From positions 48,029,950-48,093,949 of the forward strand of contig OX465579.1 of the NCBI GenBank assembly GCA_950022655.1: 64,000 nt of DNA. The letters are read 5' to 3'. A program made the translations under genes and the position numbers. Source of the DNA: Alentia gelatinosa. Lineage: Eukaryota > Annelida > Polychaeta > Phyllodocida > Polynoidae. The notes under the pieces were generated by a model, which did no database searches, had not been told where the DNA came from, and was given only the letters and a program-made list of their open reading frames with translations. Below, piece by piece: positions 1 through 12,663 of the stretch (positions within the stretch are counted from its first letter, which is position 1; every line of letters begins with the position of its first letter).

Positions 1-1035
<1,035 letters not shown>

Positions 1036-1267
1036 TACTGGACCAACAGGTACGTGTGCGCCATGCCCTGTGTGTTATTGCCCTTATCCATGCCCCTCAT
1101 CGTACCCCGTTCCCTACCCCTATCGCCGTTCCCTACCCCTATCGCCGTAAACTGTTGGAAGTGCCCGGCCGCTGCTCTCCGATAGGGCGGAGTGCGAGCG
1201 ATTATTTCATGACCAACCCGCTTGGCGGCGCTGCTGTTCGACCTGAGACGCCATGTTTAGGAATAAA
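1036..1267 (+). terminator. Probable ILF2 3' UTR with AATAAA signal
   Basis: Sequence following the ILF2 stop. The first AATAAA hexamer lies at 1262-1267, about 230 bases downstream. Two 19-bp-spaced copies of a CCGTTCCCTACCCCTATCG unit occur at 1107-1147. No clear GT-rich downstream element decides the cleavage site, so a longer UTR is possible. Confidence 0.35.
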
Positions 1268-2891
1268 ACAAAAGGGACGTACTGTCGTTATTCTTCAACC
1301 GGACATATCTAAGAGTTTATGCCCTGCCCCTATCCCTGTCAGCAACCCTTGCCCCGATCTTATACCCTACCTCTGCTCTTCGTATGTGCTTCCTCTGTCC
1401 CTGATCTTACTCCTGTCTATGGCCTAGCCCTGCCCTGCCCTGTCATGCCCAACCATGCCCTGCCATACCCTGCCTTTTATATATTTTCCATCTCCTTTTT
1501 ATCTCCCCACTATTTCCTTTAAATCCTTACATCTTAACCTACGGTACCCCTTTTCCCAACATGTCATTCACATGCAATTCTTTTGCAGCTCAAATATCAG
1601 GTTAATCTCATCTTAGCCCGTTTTATGCCAATAGCAGGAAAGAATACAAAGAGTACATATGCCTAAGAATTAGTAAAAGAAAACCTTACTGTTCTAATTG
1701 ATACTTGAAATTCATAACGGAATAATATTGGCCTAGATTTTCTACTTTGTATTGTATTTATTGTCATACCGATGATTTGGAAACAGTCTATAAGAAGAGT
1801 AAGGACTTTCACGCCCACATCCCACGACACCTGCTCTAGTCCCTTTGATTCCTCTCTACAGCTTCATACTTGCACCACATCATGTAAACATGTGAATTTC
1901 TTTTAGTTCCAGGAGATTGTTTTCGTACGATGGAAATAGGCAGCAGCGGACTGGCTCCGCTTTTAGATGCTGCCCTGAGGAGAAAATGGTGAAGCGTGGT
2001 CTGCTTGGTGCAACACTACAAGGACTTCCTACTGCTGTATACCATCATCAGGGCTAACAGAAGGACTCCATAGCAGACAACGAAACTTTACCAATCTCTG
2101 AGAAGTCCTTCACTTCCGCCATCTCAATTGTAGTAAATTATTTCCACTTGATATCTACTACCGAGAATCCTTCCTCAGGGCATCTTCTCGGTGGATTGGG
2201 ATGTTATCCAGAAAAGGATACCGGGAACTAAAGGGAGGGTCCGGGGTTTACAGATGAAGGACGAAAAGACCCCACCCACTTTCAACAAAGTTCTTACATC
2301 ATTGAGACAGTTGACCTGTTTTGTACTCGCGTCAATGTTCATGAACGTTTGTCATCCCTTTGCATATACCACATTTACGTTGTGTTCTTTTCGCACTCAA
2401 AGACTAGGATCAGCTGGAATAGATTGTAATAATAGAAAATAGAAACTCTCACTTGTAAACGGTATTTCTATGTATAAGTATTATGTATCAAGACGCGAGA
2501 CATTCATTCAGCTCTTACTACGAGCACATTTGGGGAGAGTTGGGGATACTATCATTTTACTGGGGTTTCTGAAGTCATGTGTTGTCCTTCGATAAGAAGA
2601 GAAGAGTGAAAGAATCCTGCCGGCTTTGTCTTCACGGATTTGTTTACGAGTGTTATATCCTGAAAGGGGTAGATTACTGGCATGCATGGATGTATGTATG
2701 GAGAATTGAAAATAAATAAGTCATAACTTGAATATTTTCGCATCCCTCTTTTAGAGTGAATTGGTGGCGAAATTTACGACATACGCCGCCATTGTTCATT
2801 TCTTTTGCAATATTGCACCTGATGTAACACGCCTGCCACACCAACCCATTCCCAGTTTAGATATAGCCTACCATCACCTTCCTAGTATTCC
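1268..2891. other. Noncoding, ILF2 3' flank
   Basis: C- and T-rich simple sequence at about 1320-1520 (CCCTGCC-like words), then AT-rich sequence. No open frame resembles a known protein. Further AATAAA words (for example 2711-2716) could be alternative poly(A) signals, but nothing picks one. Confidence 0.5.
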
Positions 2892-2937
2892 AATGGTTAC
2901 CTGGACGTTAAATCAAACCAACAAAAAAACAACACCC
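2892..2937 (+). mobile_element. 3' tail fragment of tRNA-derived SINE
   Basis: The segment reads ATGGTTACCTGGACGTTAAA, then TCAAACCAACA and an A-rich end. It matches the last 40 bases of the SINE at 8481-8790 (GGTTGACTGGACGTAAAATC then AAACCAAAC) with a few changes. Only the tail is recognisable; a 14-base C run follows. Confidence 0.6.
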
Positions 2938-5900
2938 CCCCCCCCCCCAACAACCATAACCTTCCATCGCCTGGTTCTAACGCTCTCACCAATTCAGAGA
3001 TGGCAGTTTTCTTCTTTTCCAAGGAAGTTCTTCTTTTCATTTTCAGTCTAAATCTTTTGTCTTGTGTAAAGCTCAAAGAATAAATTGCCAATAACGGCGT
3101 GTTTTCTATGTTCCATGTCTCTCTGAGGCAGTAAATTCCACATGGAAAATGTTTCCCATTTTCTTTCATGAAGCCAACTGACATCCCTGCCACAATAGAC
3201 ACAACCTCCCATAACCCACCTACCCTTCTTGCAAACATCCTTCCGTCACCTACCAAGTAATTATCGCACTGTAAACAAAACTTCGCACCTGTTTTGTTTG
3301 GTTATACCATTAGTACGCCATATATGACCTCATCTGAAAACACTCAGTGAATGTGAAATTTTACCATTTTTGTTTCAGGGGGGGAAAAGGATAATCAGCC
3401 AAAATCGGTTTATGTAGATACGTAAGACTACTTTGGACAATTACTGTATCGACATTTATATGCTTACCTAACAAAATATTTTTGTCGATGGGGTGTCAAT
3501 GTACCGTCGAATATTTAGTTCGTTCTGTAGGTCTCTATTTTTCTTAAAATTTATATTGAAGTGAATACGAGGGCTCATATCGAAAAAGAGGTACATGAAA
3601 CAAATATTAAGACGATAATATGTATAGGTACGATAAAGTCTTGGTTAATAGCACCATTTATGTTACGGTGGGTAGAGCTGTCTTATACCTGATAAGTCGA
3701 CTGGATGAATAATCAAATTACTAGTGTCATTGTTAACATTTGGTATGGATTTTCGAGATATGTATAACGTCTTGAGCAATACATGGGTCATCAGTGTATT
3801 ATAAATACAAATAGAAAATAAGTTAGCATGATTCAGGGATGCCAGTTTGTAGGATTTTGCCTACATGTAGGATTTTCATTTTAGTCTCAAAGTGATGAAA
3901 AGTTCAAGAAATTGTTTGTTTTGAGAACAAAATAGACTGCAGGTTCCCTGAAATCTAAATCTTAGATAAACTTGTTCTGTAATCTTTCAAAATTCCGAAT
4001 TTAGCTACCCCGAGTACACTCAGTTAGAGGCCCTATGGATCCCAGTGCTCCAACCTAGAACTGTAGGATGGTAGGATTCCTGTAGGAAATGCTCCTACGG
4101 ATAAGAGCAAACTTGAATACTGACTTCTGATTGGCTTAAAATATATGCCCAAGAATCTGCTAGGAGAGTGATGGGGATTCCCCATACACCATGTGCGTTC
4201 TCACACTGCGCCGCTCCGGTTTATCGCTCCGCAAAACCTGTCTCTGCAATGATAGACTCTTTACTATCTTAGGATTTTAAGATGTTCCCTCCGCGCCTTT
4301 TCACGGGTGTACCGCAATGTAGTACTACCCAAGATGCAATATAGTTCCTAGCTGTATCGAGTGTATATGATACTATTCCAGTGATACTTGTGAATTTCTT
4401 TGATAAATCTTTTAAAGTACTCTAGTGGCAACGTTTTCAGCCGCTTGGAAAATGATATAATTTGATTACAAGAGTTTTAGATTTTGAAGTAAACATTCAA
4501 CTGTCATCTTCTGAGAACATGATGGTAGATTCATAACATGCCTAAGTTCATCATACTAACTGAATGTAAAACTATTTTATGCCACTCAGAAAGATGTAAT
4601 ACAATGTAATCTTCCTTATGATTGATATATTTATAATTGTTATCCTTTTAGATTTGTAAGACCAGTTTGAGTCTTAACTGACAGTTAGGTCTACACCATG
4701 ACCTAGAAACGGTGACCTAGATCGCCATGAGTGTAGGCCCTGTCATTCTTGCTGTCATTACTAGATGCTGCATAGAGAAAGGTATTGTAATCGCTTAGAC
4801 ACGTTTATGAAATAAATTACCATGTTTGCTTGCTACAGACATGATATGGAAACCATAGATATGCATACAACACAAATATCATAAGAGAACTCTTCAAGCA
4901 CTTCCGATACTGTTTATAAACATCTACACGTGCGAAACGCCGACCTAGATAGCCGCCAAAACGTAGTTCCTTCCCAGAGGCCTGTGATAGCAGCAACGAG
5001 TTTCTGTAAGTTGCTCTAGCGGTGCAGTGTGGTGCGTTCTAGGTGATACATAGACTGGCCTCAGTCCCCATGTAGAAATTTTTTCTGACCCCAACTAGCA
5101 TCACTGATGATTATAAAAGGTAATTCTAGCGCTCAGTTGAGGCCAGAAATTTCCTTTGAATGGCTAAGAATCAAGCTCTGGAACCCATGGCACCCTTCTT
5201 CCTGATATTTGTTTGTAATTGGATAATTGCCTGACCAATCACTTACCTTATAGCTACCAAGAACACTGATTAACCATTAAGCCACAGCAGTGGACAGTTC
5301 ACCCATTTGGAACTGACAACCAACAAAAACTAAATTCATCAGGTTTGCACATTCTGAATCATTGACTCTAGTTGATTCATCTTCACTTTGGTAAGGAGCC
5401 ACTGTAGAGACACTTGGGATTGGTTTTAACTTGACAGCATCCCCAGTTCCATCCCTGTCCGAGTCTGTAGAATGCTCAGATACATTCCAAGAATGTTACA
5501 CCACAATGGGACCCCCCCCCCCCCTCCTTCATCCGTGTAGTAACACCGTCCACGAACAATCTAACATTACTGTACAAATGGCTTCGTTTTCAAGGTTGCC
5601 AAGGGAGAACGTGGTCCATCTATAAATAGTGTGAGAGGACTTGCTCCTCACTTCGTTGCAGTTGCTCGAACTGTACACACCGCAACGTCTTTAGTAGCGT
5701 TTTCCTGGTTCCTTGTTATACATTTACAAATCCCATACCTGTAATGTACAGATGTCAATGTCAATATATTACATGGAACCAATAGCCTTATCTTTCTATA
5801 GAGTAGCTTAGTAAGCCTTAAGCTTGTGTTCCACCAACTATGCCTTGAACAGGCAAGCAGGCTGGCTAGTGCTGGGTGACTGGCCGGCTGGAGCTCTTCC

Positions 5901-6204
5901 ACCAATCCACCTAATTCCATCTGGCCGACAACCACACAGGGCCCGTACACTGCCCAGCAGGCACCCAGCGACTGCTCCTAGCAAGCCGGGCAATTGACTG
6001 GCCACGCCGTCTGGCGGATGTTGGGCATATTATTGTGCTTCATTCATTCCCCATTCATTCGCTAGGGGAATGCGCCTCCACATACTGCAGCGCTTTGACT
6101 CCTACGGAACGAGCAAGGCAGTGTGTTACCAAGCCATCGGATTTGTATGGGAGTGACGACAGCTCGTAAATTTTCCGCTGAATACTGCATTTAACCAGAC
6201 AATG
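2938..6204. other. Noncoding, no gene seen
   Basis: AT-rich intergenic sequence with C runs at 2935-2948 and 5512-5524. Repeated GTAGGATT words occur around 3850-4090. No recognisable protein, tRNA or rRNA. Confidence 0.5.
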
Positions 6205-6263
6205 TTCGGAGAAATTCGTTTTGAACTCGCCGTGCCGGCTCGTTCAGAACGAATTTCTCCGAA
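6205..6263. repeat. 22-bp inverted repeat hairpin, loop 15
   Basis: Arms at 6205-6226 and 6242-6263 are complementary at 21 of 22 positions (core TTCGGAGAAATTCGTT), separated by a 15-base GC-rich loop. The stem does not extend into the flanks. It could be a small fold-back element or a structured RNA; nothing shows transcription. Confidence 0.75.
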
Positions 6264-6491
6264 ACAACGAATAAATCTACCCCGTACTGTCACTATAACT
6301 ATGGTTTCACATAGTACACATGTATGTAGAGTCAATAGTGACCTGACCACATTTTTGCTTTTTATAGCTAACTAAGTACAGATAGGAATATGATTTCTGT
6401 TTTGGAAAGAAGGTTTTATGGTGGTACAATGCCTTACAGTTTAAATATTTAGTATTTTGGCATGGATTTAAAAAAAAAGTTAATTCAGTTT

Positions 6492-6974
6492 GGGGGGGGG
6501 GGGGGGACTTAGTTACGGGTCCATTTTTAAGAACTCCTTTATGGACAGATTTCTACCCCTTAAACTGGTTGAATCAAGACTGTTGTGAGACTATTTTATG
6601 ACTGGTGCAAGACTTGTAAGGCTGATATGATATGATATGATATGGGGTGTTAACAGATTTAATATTACATTTATTTTGTTTGGACTGATATAAAAAGGGG
6701 CCATCCATAAAGTACGTACGCAGCAAGGGGGTGGGGAGGTTAGACCAAATGCATACAAAAGAATACAGGGGGGGGGGGGGGGGAGGGGGGTTGAAGACTG
6801 GATTTTCCATACGCATGCATACGCAATTTCAAAGAAAATGACTTGTATAAGTGTGTATGTCTGTGGTTAGGTGTGTGTGTGTGTGTGTGTTTATATATAT
6901 ACCAGGAGTGCTGTTGGGTGGGCAGCCAGCGAGATGGGTAAGTTGGTTGGGGAGGGGGGGGGGGGGGGGGGGGG
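6492..6974. repeat. Cluster of poly-G tracts and a GT microsatellite
   Basis: G runs at 6492-6506 (15), 6768-6783 (16) and 6954-6974 (21), with a (GT)n microsatellite at 6871-6891. Open frames crossing this area are proline- or glycine-rich translations of these tracts and are not genes. Confidence 0.85.
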
Positions 6975-7137
6975 CAGGTTGCAAAGTAGGTTCGTGGATA
7001 GTAGGCATATTGAATCATATTACCCCTTGCCATACTTGGGTGGACAGCAATTACCAATCTGTTCGACCTCTTGGTCGCCTCGCCTCCTCATGGTGCAGAC
7101 CGGATATGCTTGCACACAAGCATAACAAAAGCGACTG

Positions 7138-7272
7138 GGTGGGGAATTACCTCAGTGGTAAAAAGCACTGGACTTGTAATACCAAGGTTGTCAATTTAGT
7201 TGATTCGGGTCCCACTGCAGCCACGTTTCTCCTTCACTCCCACAAACAAACAAACAAACAAACAAACAAACT
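7138..7272 (+). mobile_element. tRNA-derived SINE, internally deleted copy
   Basis: A polymerase III A-box-like sequence (TTACCTCAGTGG) near 7147-7158 and a B-box-like GATTCGGGTCC near 7202-7212 sit in a tRNA-like head. It shares GGACTTGTAA-ACCAAGGTTG with the fuller copy at 8481-8790. The head runs almost directly into a (CAAA)n tail, so the middle of the element is missing. It abuts the start of the minisatellite. Confidence 0.7.
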
Positions 7273-7866
7273 TGCCATACTGCCTCTCATCACATTGGCT
7301 CTCATCTTAATGTCCCTCAAGGAAATTGTCCCTCAACCTTACTGTTCCTCCACAATACTGCCCCTGAATCGAATTGTATCATCCCATACTGCCCCTCACT
7401 ACACTGTCCCAAAGCTATACTGCCCCTGAACCATACTACCCTATAACCATACTGCCCCTCAAACATAATGTCGTTCAATCATACTGCTCCTAGCTATACT
7501 GCCTGTCACCCATACAACCCCTTGACCATGCTGCTCCTCACCATACTGGCCCTCAACCATACTGCCCCTCACCAAAAATGCTTCTGAATCATATTGCCCC
7601 TCCACAACACAGCCCCTCTACCATACTACCCCTCCACCATACTGCCCCAAAACAATACTGCTCCTAAATGATACTGTCCCTCAACAATACTGCCCCTCAA
7701 CCATACTGCCCTTAAACCATTCCGTCCTCGGACGACAGTGTGTGTCTGTAAATGTTTGTATCTGAATTAAAAAAAAAATTCTGCCCCTCAGCTAAGTACC
7801 CCTCCACCATACTGCCCCTCAACTATACTGCCCCTAAATCACTGTCCATCACCATAGTACCCCTAT
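7273..7866. repeat. 16-bp minisatellite, first orientation
   Basis: Diverged tandem copies of a unit close to CCATACTGCCCCTCAA. A short unique-looking interruption at about 7726-7780 includes a run of A. The copies vary by point changes and small indels. Confidence 0.85.
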
Positions 7867-8480
7867 GAGGGCCAGTATGGTTTGGGTCAGTATAGTTGAG
7901 GGGCAGTAAGTATGGTGGAGGGACGGTATGTATGGTGGAGGGACAGTATGGCAAAGGGACAGGGGAGTATGGAGGAGGGGCAGTATGGTAAAGGGACAGT
8001 ATGGAGGAGGGGCAGTATGGTGGAGGGACAGTATTGTAAAGAGGCAGTTTGGTGGAAGGACATTATTTTAGAGGGGCAGATGGTGGAGGGACAGCATTGT
8101 AGAGGGGTAGTATGGCGGAGGGGCAGTAGCCTAGAGGGGCAGTAGGTTGAGGGGCAATATGGTGGAGGGACAGTATAGTAGAGGGGCAATATGGTAGAGG
8201 GGCAGAATAGTAGAGGGACAGTATTGTAAAGGGGAAGTATTGTAGAGGGGCAGTATAGTAGGAAGACAGTATGATAGAGGGGCAGTATGGTGGAGGGGAA
8301 GTATGGTAGGGGGACAGTATAGTTGAGGGGCAGTATGGTAGAGGGCAGTATTGTAGAGGGGCAGTATGCTGGAGTGGCAGTATGCTGGAGAGGCAGTATG
8401 GTTGAGGTGCAGTATGGTAGAGGGGCAGTATGGTGGAGGGGAAGTATGGTGGGGGGACAGTATAATTCAGGTGCAGTAAG
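7867..8480. repeat. 16-bp minisatellite, reversed orientation
   Basis: The same minisatellite continues as the reverse complement, with units close to CAGTATGGTAGAGGGG. Several successive 16-base units are exact in length, for example around 8340-8470. Because 16 is not a multiple of 3, open frames through it repeat every 48 bases; they are translation artefacts. Confidence 0.88.
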
Positions 8481-8790
8481 GGTGGGGAGTTAGCTCAGTA
8501 GTTAGAGTACCGGACTTGTAACCCCAAGGTTGTAAGACTTTGTGGGTTCGAGTCCCACCCCCAGCAGTGGTAGATTTACTGCTATAACAAAGGCCGTCCT
8601 TCTCATACCATGTCTATGTGGTGTGGGAAGTAAAAGAACTCTCACCTTGGTAAATGTGTAGGGATGAGATTTCTACCTGAATTCATCACATGATTCGAAC
8701 ACCACCCTAGTGGTGTAAAAGAACCTTGAGAAAGTCTGGAAAGGACCTATAATGGTTGACTGGACGTAAAATCAAACCAAACAAACAAAC
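8481..8790 (+). mobile_element. Full-length tRNA-derived SINE
   Basis: The tRNA-like head carries an A box (TAGCTCAGTAG, 8491-8501) and a canonical B box (GGTTCGAGTCC, 8545-8555). A tRNA-unrelated body of about 200 bases follows, then a (AAAC)n tail ending at 8790. The element splits the minisatellite; array units occur on both sides. Target-site duplications cannot be separated from the array units. Such elements move by borrowing LINE reverse transcriptase. Confidence 0.85.
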
Positions 8791-8940
8791 GAGGGGCAGT
8801 ATGGTAGAGGGGCAGTATGCTGGAGTGGCAGTATGGTGGAGGGGCAGTATGGTGGAGAGGCAGTATGGTAGAGGTGCAGTATGGTGGAGGGGCAGTGTCG
8901 TAGAGGGTCAGTATGTTTCAGGATGAATTTTGGTGGTGCT
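8791..8940. repeat. 16-bp minisatellite, right remainder
   Basis: About nine further GGGGCAGTATGGTGGA-like units directly after the SINE tail, in the same orientation as 7867-8480. They decay into unique sequence near 8940. Confidence 0.8.
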
Positions 8941-9989
8941 AAAGTGTAGTTGAGGGAATGTATGGGTGAGGGGTGGTATTTAAGGGAAACTAGTGAACCT
9001 AATTGGGATGGGTCCTCGTCCCGCGTTACTTTCACTAAGGCCCGGCGTCCACCTGCTACGATAGAAATTTAGACCTACCGATATGGCACCGATAGAAATA
9101 GACTGTACAATACACCTCTAAATATCTGTAAATATTTAAAATCTTGCAAAAATGTGTCAATGTTTAAGTGCTAAACAAAGTCATCTGGGCAGGCGGAAGT
9201 GACTTTCTGCTATGTGACTTTCTCATAATGTTCATAGCCACGATTTCATAATGAAATTCAAACTATTAGAAAATTCTTTTCTTTGGGAATAATAGTGTCA
9301 TAATATTATTCATAAATTTCCTGTATATTTCTTTTCTCCAGATATGTATTGTTTATCATTTATTTTGGTATTTCCGATAATACACATATTCACGTTTCAG
9401 ATTAAGTGTTCAAAGCGTGGTGGTATGGCGCCTTACCGGCACATTATAGTGGTATGCCTCAACTACGACTTGGATAGCAGAGGTTGGTATTTTGAGTATT
9501 TTGGGGCATAGGTGTATATAGTACACTCGCTGGGTGCTTACAAATCTCCAAGCAATTCTGTCGATTTGCACAGCTACAGAACGTGCTCCGCACGTTTGAA
9601 GGGATTTGTAAGCTTCGTTGTATCGGGTATAGTACGTGTTTGCCAGCCAGCCTGCATTGAAATGTGAGTCGATTTATAGGTGTACTCGGTGAGAGAAGAG
9701 AGGGTAAACAGATTCTAGTCAGTTCCGGCGGTTAAGTATACCTGCACCACTAGAGCTCTGCGCCAGGGCTAATATCATAGAGTTCAGAGATAGTGAAGAA
9801 ATCAGCGTGTTGGGCTCATTGAACTCATAGCCACCACAGGAGTACGTCACTTTATCTGACCCCTTGTGTGTTTGTTCCATAGGCTTAACATTTTCCATGC
9901 CCCTATGAGTAATGCGGTCCATTTTCCATGGTCTATATTCTGTGTATCGTACATTCTGCTAGTGTGTACAAGGGTGAGATAAATATCCA
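8941..9989. other. Noncoding, no gene seen
   Basis: AT-rich sequence without recognisable coding potential or RNA genes. Confidence 0.5.
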
Positions 9990-10133
9990 GAAAGCAACTA
10001 GTTTTGGTCGAAGTCGATGTTCTCCAACTCGTTTGAATGCTACGTGATATTCACTCGGCTGTTGCCTCATTCATATAATTACTCCACATTAAACTCGAGG
10101 AGAACGACTTTGACCAAAACTCGTTGGTTTCTT
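9990..10133. repeat. Imperfect inverted repeat (fold-back)
   Basis: Arms of about 45 bases (near 9990-10036 and 10091-10133) share AGTTTTGGTC-AAGTCG and TTCTCC in inverted orientation with small gaps, around a roughly 55-base loop. This looks like a small fold-back element or a long RNA hairpin. Confidence 0.6.
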
Positions 10134-10829
10134 CTTTGATTTTAATACCCAAGACTGAGATATGTTAATGTACATCTTTATACAACTACCAGTATTATAA
10201 ATGTATGGTCGTTTTTAGTTGATAAAAAGGATATTTGTAAGATGTTTTTAAACTCTTTTATTTATCTAAAACAAGTATCGGCAAAAGCCGGTATGAGAAC
10301 ACATTCCAGGGCTTTCTTGGCACACAATTTCTCGATCAATGAGATGTCCGGAGAATTAAATGTCCGGACGTATATGTATGCGTTTTTAAAAGCAACATCT
10401 CCAAGTACTGAATCGACATCACGGAGCGGAGAGAGTGAGGTCAATGAATGCATCAGATCGGGCTTGGGTGGTCGTGATTATAGTCCCTATTTCATAATCA
10501 AGTAGGTGAATGCAGAGTTCGATCGCTGAGTGTATAGGAGTTCTCTTCTTTAATGTCTCCCCCATCCGAGTCAATTACAAACTCCTGCTAGTGTCGACCA
10601 ATTGCTGCACGAATGGTACACCACAATACGGGTTTGCCAGTGTCATCGCGTGGGATACCAAGTACATAACTCCGTTTAAAGCTGAGATACGGGAAATACT
10701 CCTAATGATAATTTTTTTTAATATAGCGCCGCCCTCTCACACGGTGAGAGGGCAGCCTGTGTGTATGTAGTGTGCACCTGACCCACGCCGCTCACCCCGT
10801 CCCCATGTCGCAGTCGGCACTGTGTGGGA

Positions 10830-10869
10830 TATAAAGGAGTCAGCCAGCCAGGCAACGGTGGTCAGTTCA
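10830..10869 (+). promoter_or_regulatory. TATA box plus initiator, candidate core promoter
   Basis: TATAAAGG begins at 10830. A TCAGTT initiator-like word follows at 10862-10867, its A at 34 bases from the TATA start, close to the usual spacing. An ATG in good context and a 5' splice site follow within 45 bases. The combination is suggestive, not proof. Confidence 0.4.
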
Positions 10870-10901
10870 GAGTGTTGGACCCTCGAACTTACAGGTGGGC
10901 C

Positions 10902-10908
10902 ATGGAAG
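10902..10908 (+). CDS. Candidate first coding exon (ATG GAA G)
   Basis: Downstream of the candidate promoter, GCCATGGAAG is followed by GTAAAT, a usable 5' splice site. The ATG has a strong context (C at -1 and -2, G at -3, G at +4). This would give Met-Glu and one base of a split codon. It is compatible in phase with the exon proposed at 12504-12595. I do not recognise the product. The intron between them contains a (TA)n microsatellite. Chance occurrence of short signals is quite possible. Confidence 0.25.
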
Positions 10909-10938
10909 GTAAATCCTATATAATATGAATTCCTAGTC

Positions 10939-10973
10939 CTATATATATATACATATTTATATATTTATATTTA

Positions 10974-11036
<63 letters not shown>
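10939..11036. repeat. (TA)n microsatellite
   Basis: About 100 bases of nearly pure alternating AT, with a few TTA interruptions at the left. It is followed by ACAGAT/ACACAG-rich simple sequence to about 11260. Confidence 0.95.
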
Positions 11037-11039
<3 letters not shown>

Positions 11040-11843
11040 TAATATCACCATTACATAGATACATAGATAAACAGTCAGATTGACGGAAATACATACAGAC
11101 ACACAGAGTCACACGCTGACAGACACTCACATATACAGATATACATCACTGACACAGAGGGATACACAGACAGATACAGATATACAATGCAGCAAGACAA
11201 TCATGTGTAAATACAGATACACAGATACAGGTACACAGATATACATAGATATTGAGCATACATTGTATTAATTACCATGTTTTCTTGTTGTGGTCAGTGT
11301 ACTGCTTGTACTGCTTGTTCACGCCTGTGTGTATACAGGTAGAGGTGTGTTCACTCTCCCACCTGTCTGGTTAGACTGGATCACCCTGCAGAGGCTCTGG
11401 CCTTATATGGTGGAGCTCAGGGCGCTGAGGACGCCCCGAGTTTGAGGCATGCCTCTTGGGTCTGTTGAGTTACACATGGTACTCATACACGACACAAGGT
11501 CGCAAAGGTCGCCAGCGTTATAAAGGCCCTGTAGGCTGCCCATACACACAGTTCCACGCTGCTCCAGGTGATATTTATACATGATTGCCCCGCTATACGC
11601 ATGCTCACATTCATGCTGGGCGGAGCCTTCTCTTTTGGATTCATTAACCGAGCATATGACCAAAAATCACGAGTGGTGATCATTTGGGATGGAGAGGGGG
11701 TAAAAAAATATAGGAGTAGGACTGAAACCTTTTCCATGTACATACTACAATGAGTGGGCCATATACCAGATATATGAGGGTAGGTTAAATATTAATAATA
11801 AATGTACAGTACAGCACCAAAGTTGGGATGTTGATATATTGTG

Positions 11844-12212
11844 TAGAAACGACTGATCCCTTTCCATAGATGCATAGAATAGAATACTGATGTTTTACAC
11901 AGCATTTCCCCTGGAATTTATGTATTATAAATAAAGTAAAGACCCTAGGCTTGAGTGGGAATGACATATTATGTATATCAGAGTTTTTTAGTTTTTTTTG
12001 TTGTGACAACATATTGTTGTGATAGAAATTTTCTGCATAGTTAGCATTACTTGTTTTCACATACTATATCTCTGTGCAAATATGACTCAAGTTATTTCTT
12101 TTTACCTAAAATGTCAGATAATGTCCATACCTACAGTATGGTATATAGAAGTTGGGATCAACAGTTGAAATCTCCATGCTATTAAGTCTGGAAAAGGGAT
12201 CAGTTGTTTCTA
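11844..12212. repeat. Inverted repeat pair, possible MITE arms
   Basis: The arm at 11844-11866 (TAGAAAC-ACTGATCCCTTTCCA) is repeated inverted at 12189-12212 with few differences. The space between is about 320 bases, AT-rich, with no coding sequence. No terminal duplication was seen. Confidence 0.5.
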
Positions 12213-12503
12213 TGAGTATACTGGAAAGGCTATTCCAAGGCTACTGGGATGTATATCATTGAAGTATATTGAACAGCCACGACAATTGTCACCAACCGTC
12301 GGCCCATAGTTGTATCTCTCAAGGACTGTCTGTCGGCTCCAAATGCCCTTGTTTTGCTGATCAACCAAACAGTCTGTCTAACCAACGATAATTTCTTGAG
12401 CATCAGCCCAACCTAATTTGCATAATTGTTGGATTCCATGGTGTGTCAGCTGTAATTTCTGTCAGCTAGAGAAAACTAATTCACTTGGTTTTCAGCCGAC
12501 CAG

Positions 12504-12595
12504 CCAATGAAGCCATGAGCTCCCCCGGGGTTCGCGTTGACCACTCACTTGAACATACCGTGACATACACCATCAACATGGAATGGGTGACCCCC
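12504..12595 (+). CDS. Candidate second exon, unrecognised product
   Basis: After TTTTCAGCCGACCAG, 92 bases can be read as the two bases finishing Ala and then 30 codons, including VRVDHSLEHTVTYTINMEW. They end at CCC before GTGAGT, a strong 5' splice site. The phase fits the exon at 10902-10908. A nearer acceptor (after 12495) would put a stop in that phase, so the second CAG is needed. Without splicing the frame runs on to a TAG near 12661. The segment is more GC-rich than its flanks. I do not know the family. No convincing downstream exon was found up to 18 kb. Confidence 0.25.
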
Positions 12596-12663
12596 GTGAG
12601 TGGCTATACTCGCCAGCAGAGACCGAAAGTTTGGACAGTTGTGGTGGTTTGGGCAGAATTCTA

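Noticed and set aside
6740..7429. Proline/glycine-rich and VCVCV-type open frames
   Set aside because: They arise from poly-G and GT simple repeats.
8491..8560. Possible tRNA gene
   Set aside because: Good A and B boxes, but attached to a SINE body with an AAAC tail and repeated elsewhere; no proper acceptor stem closure.
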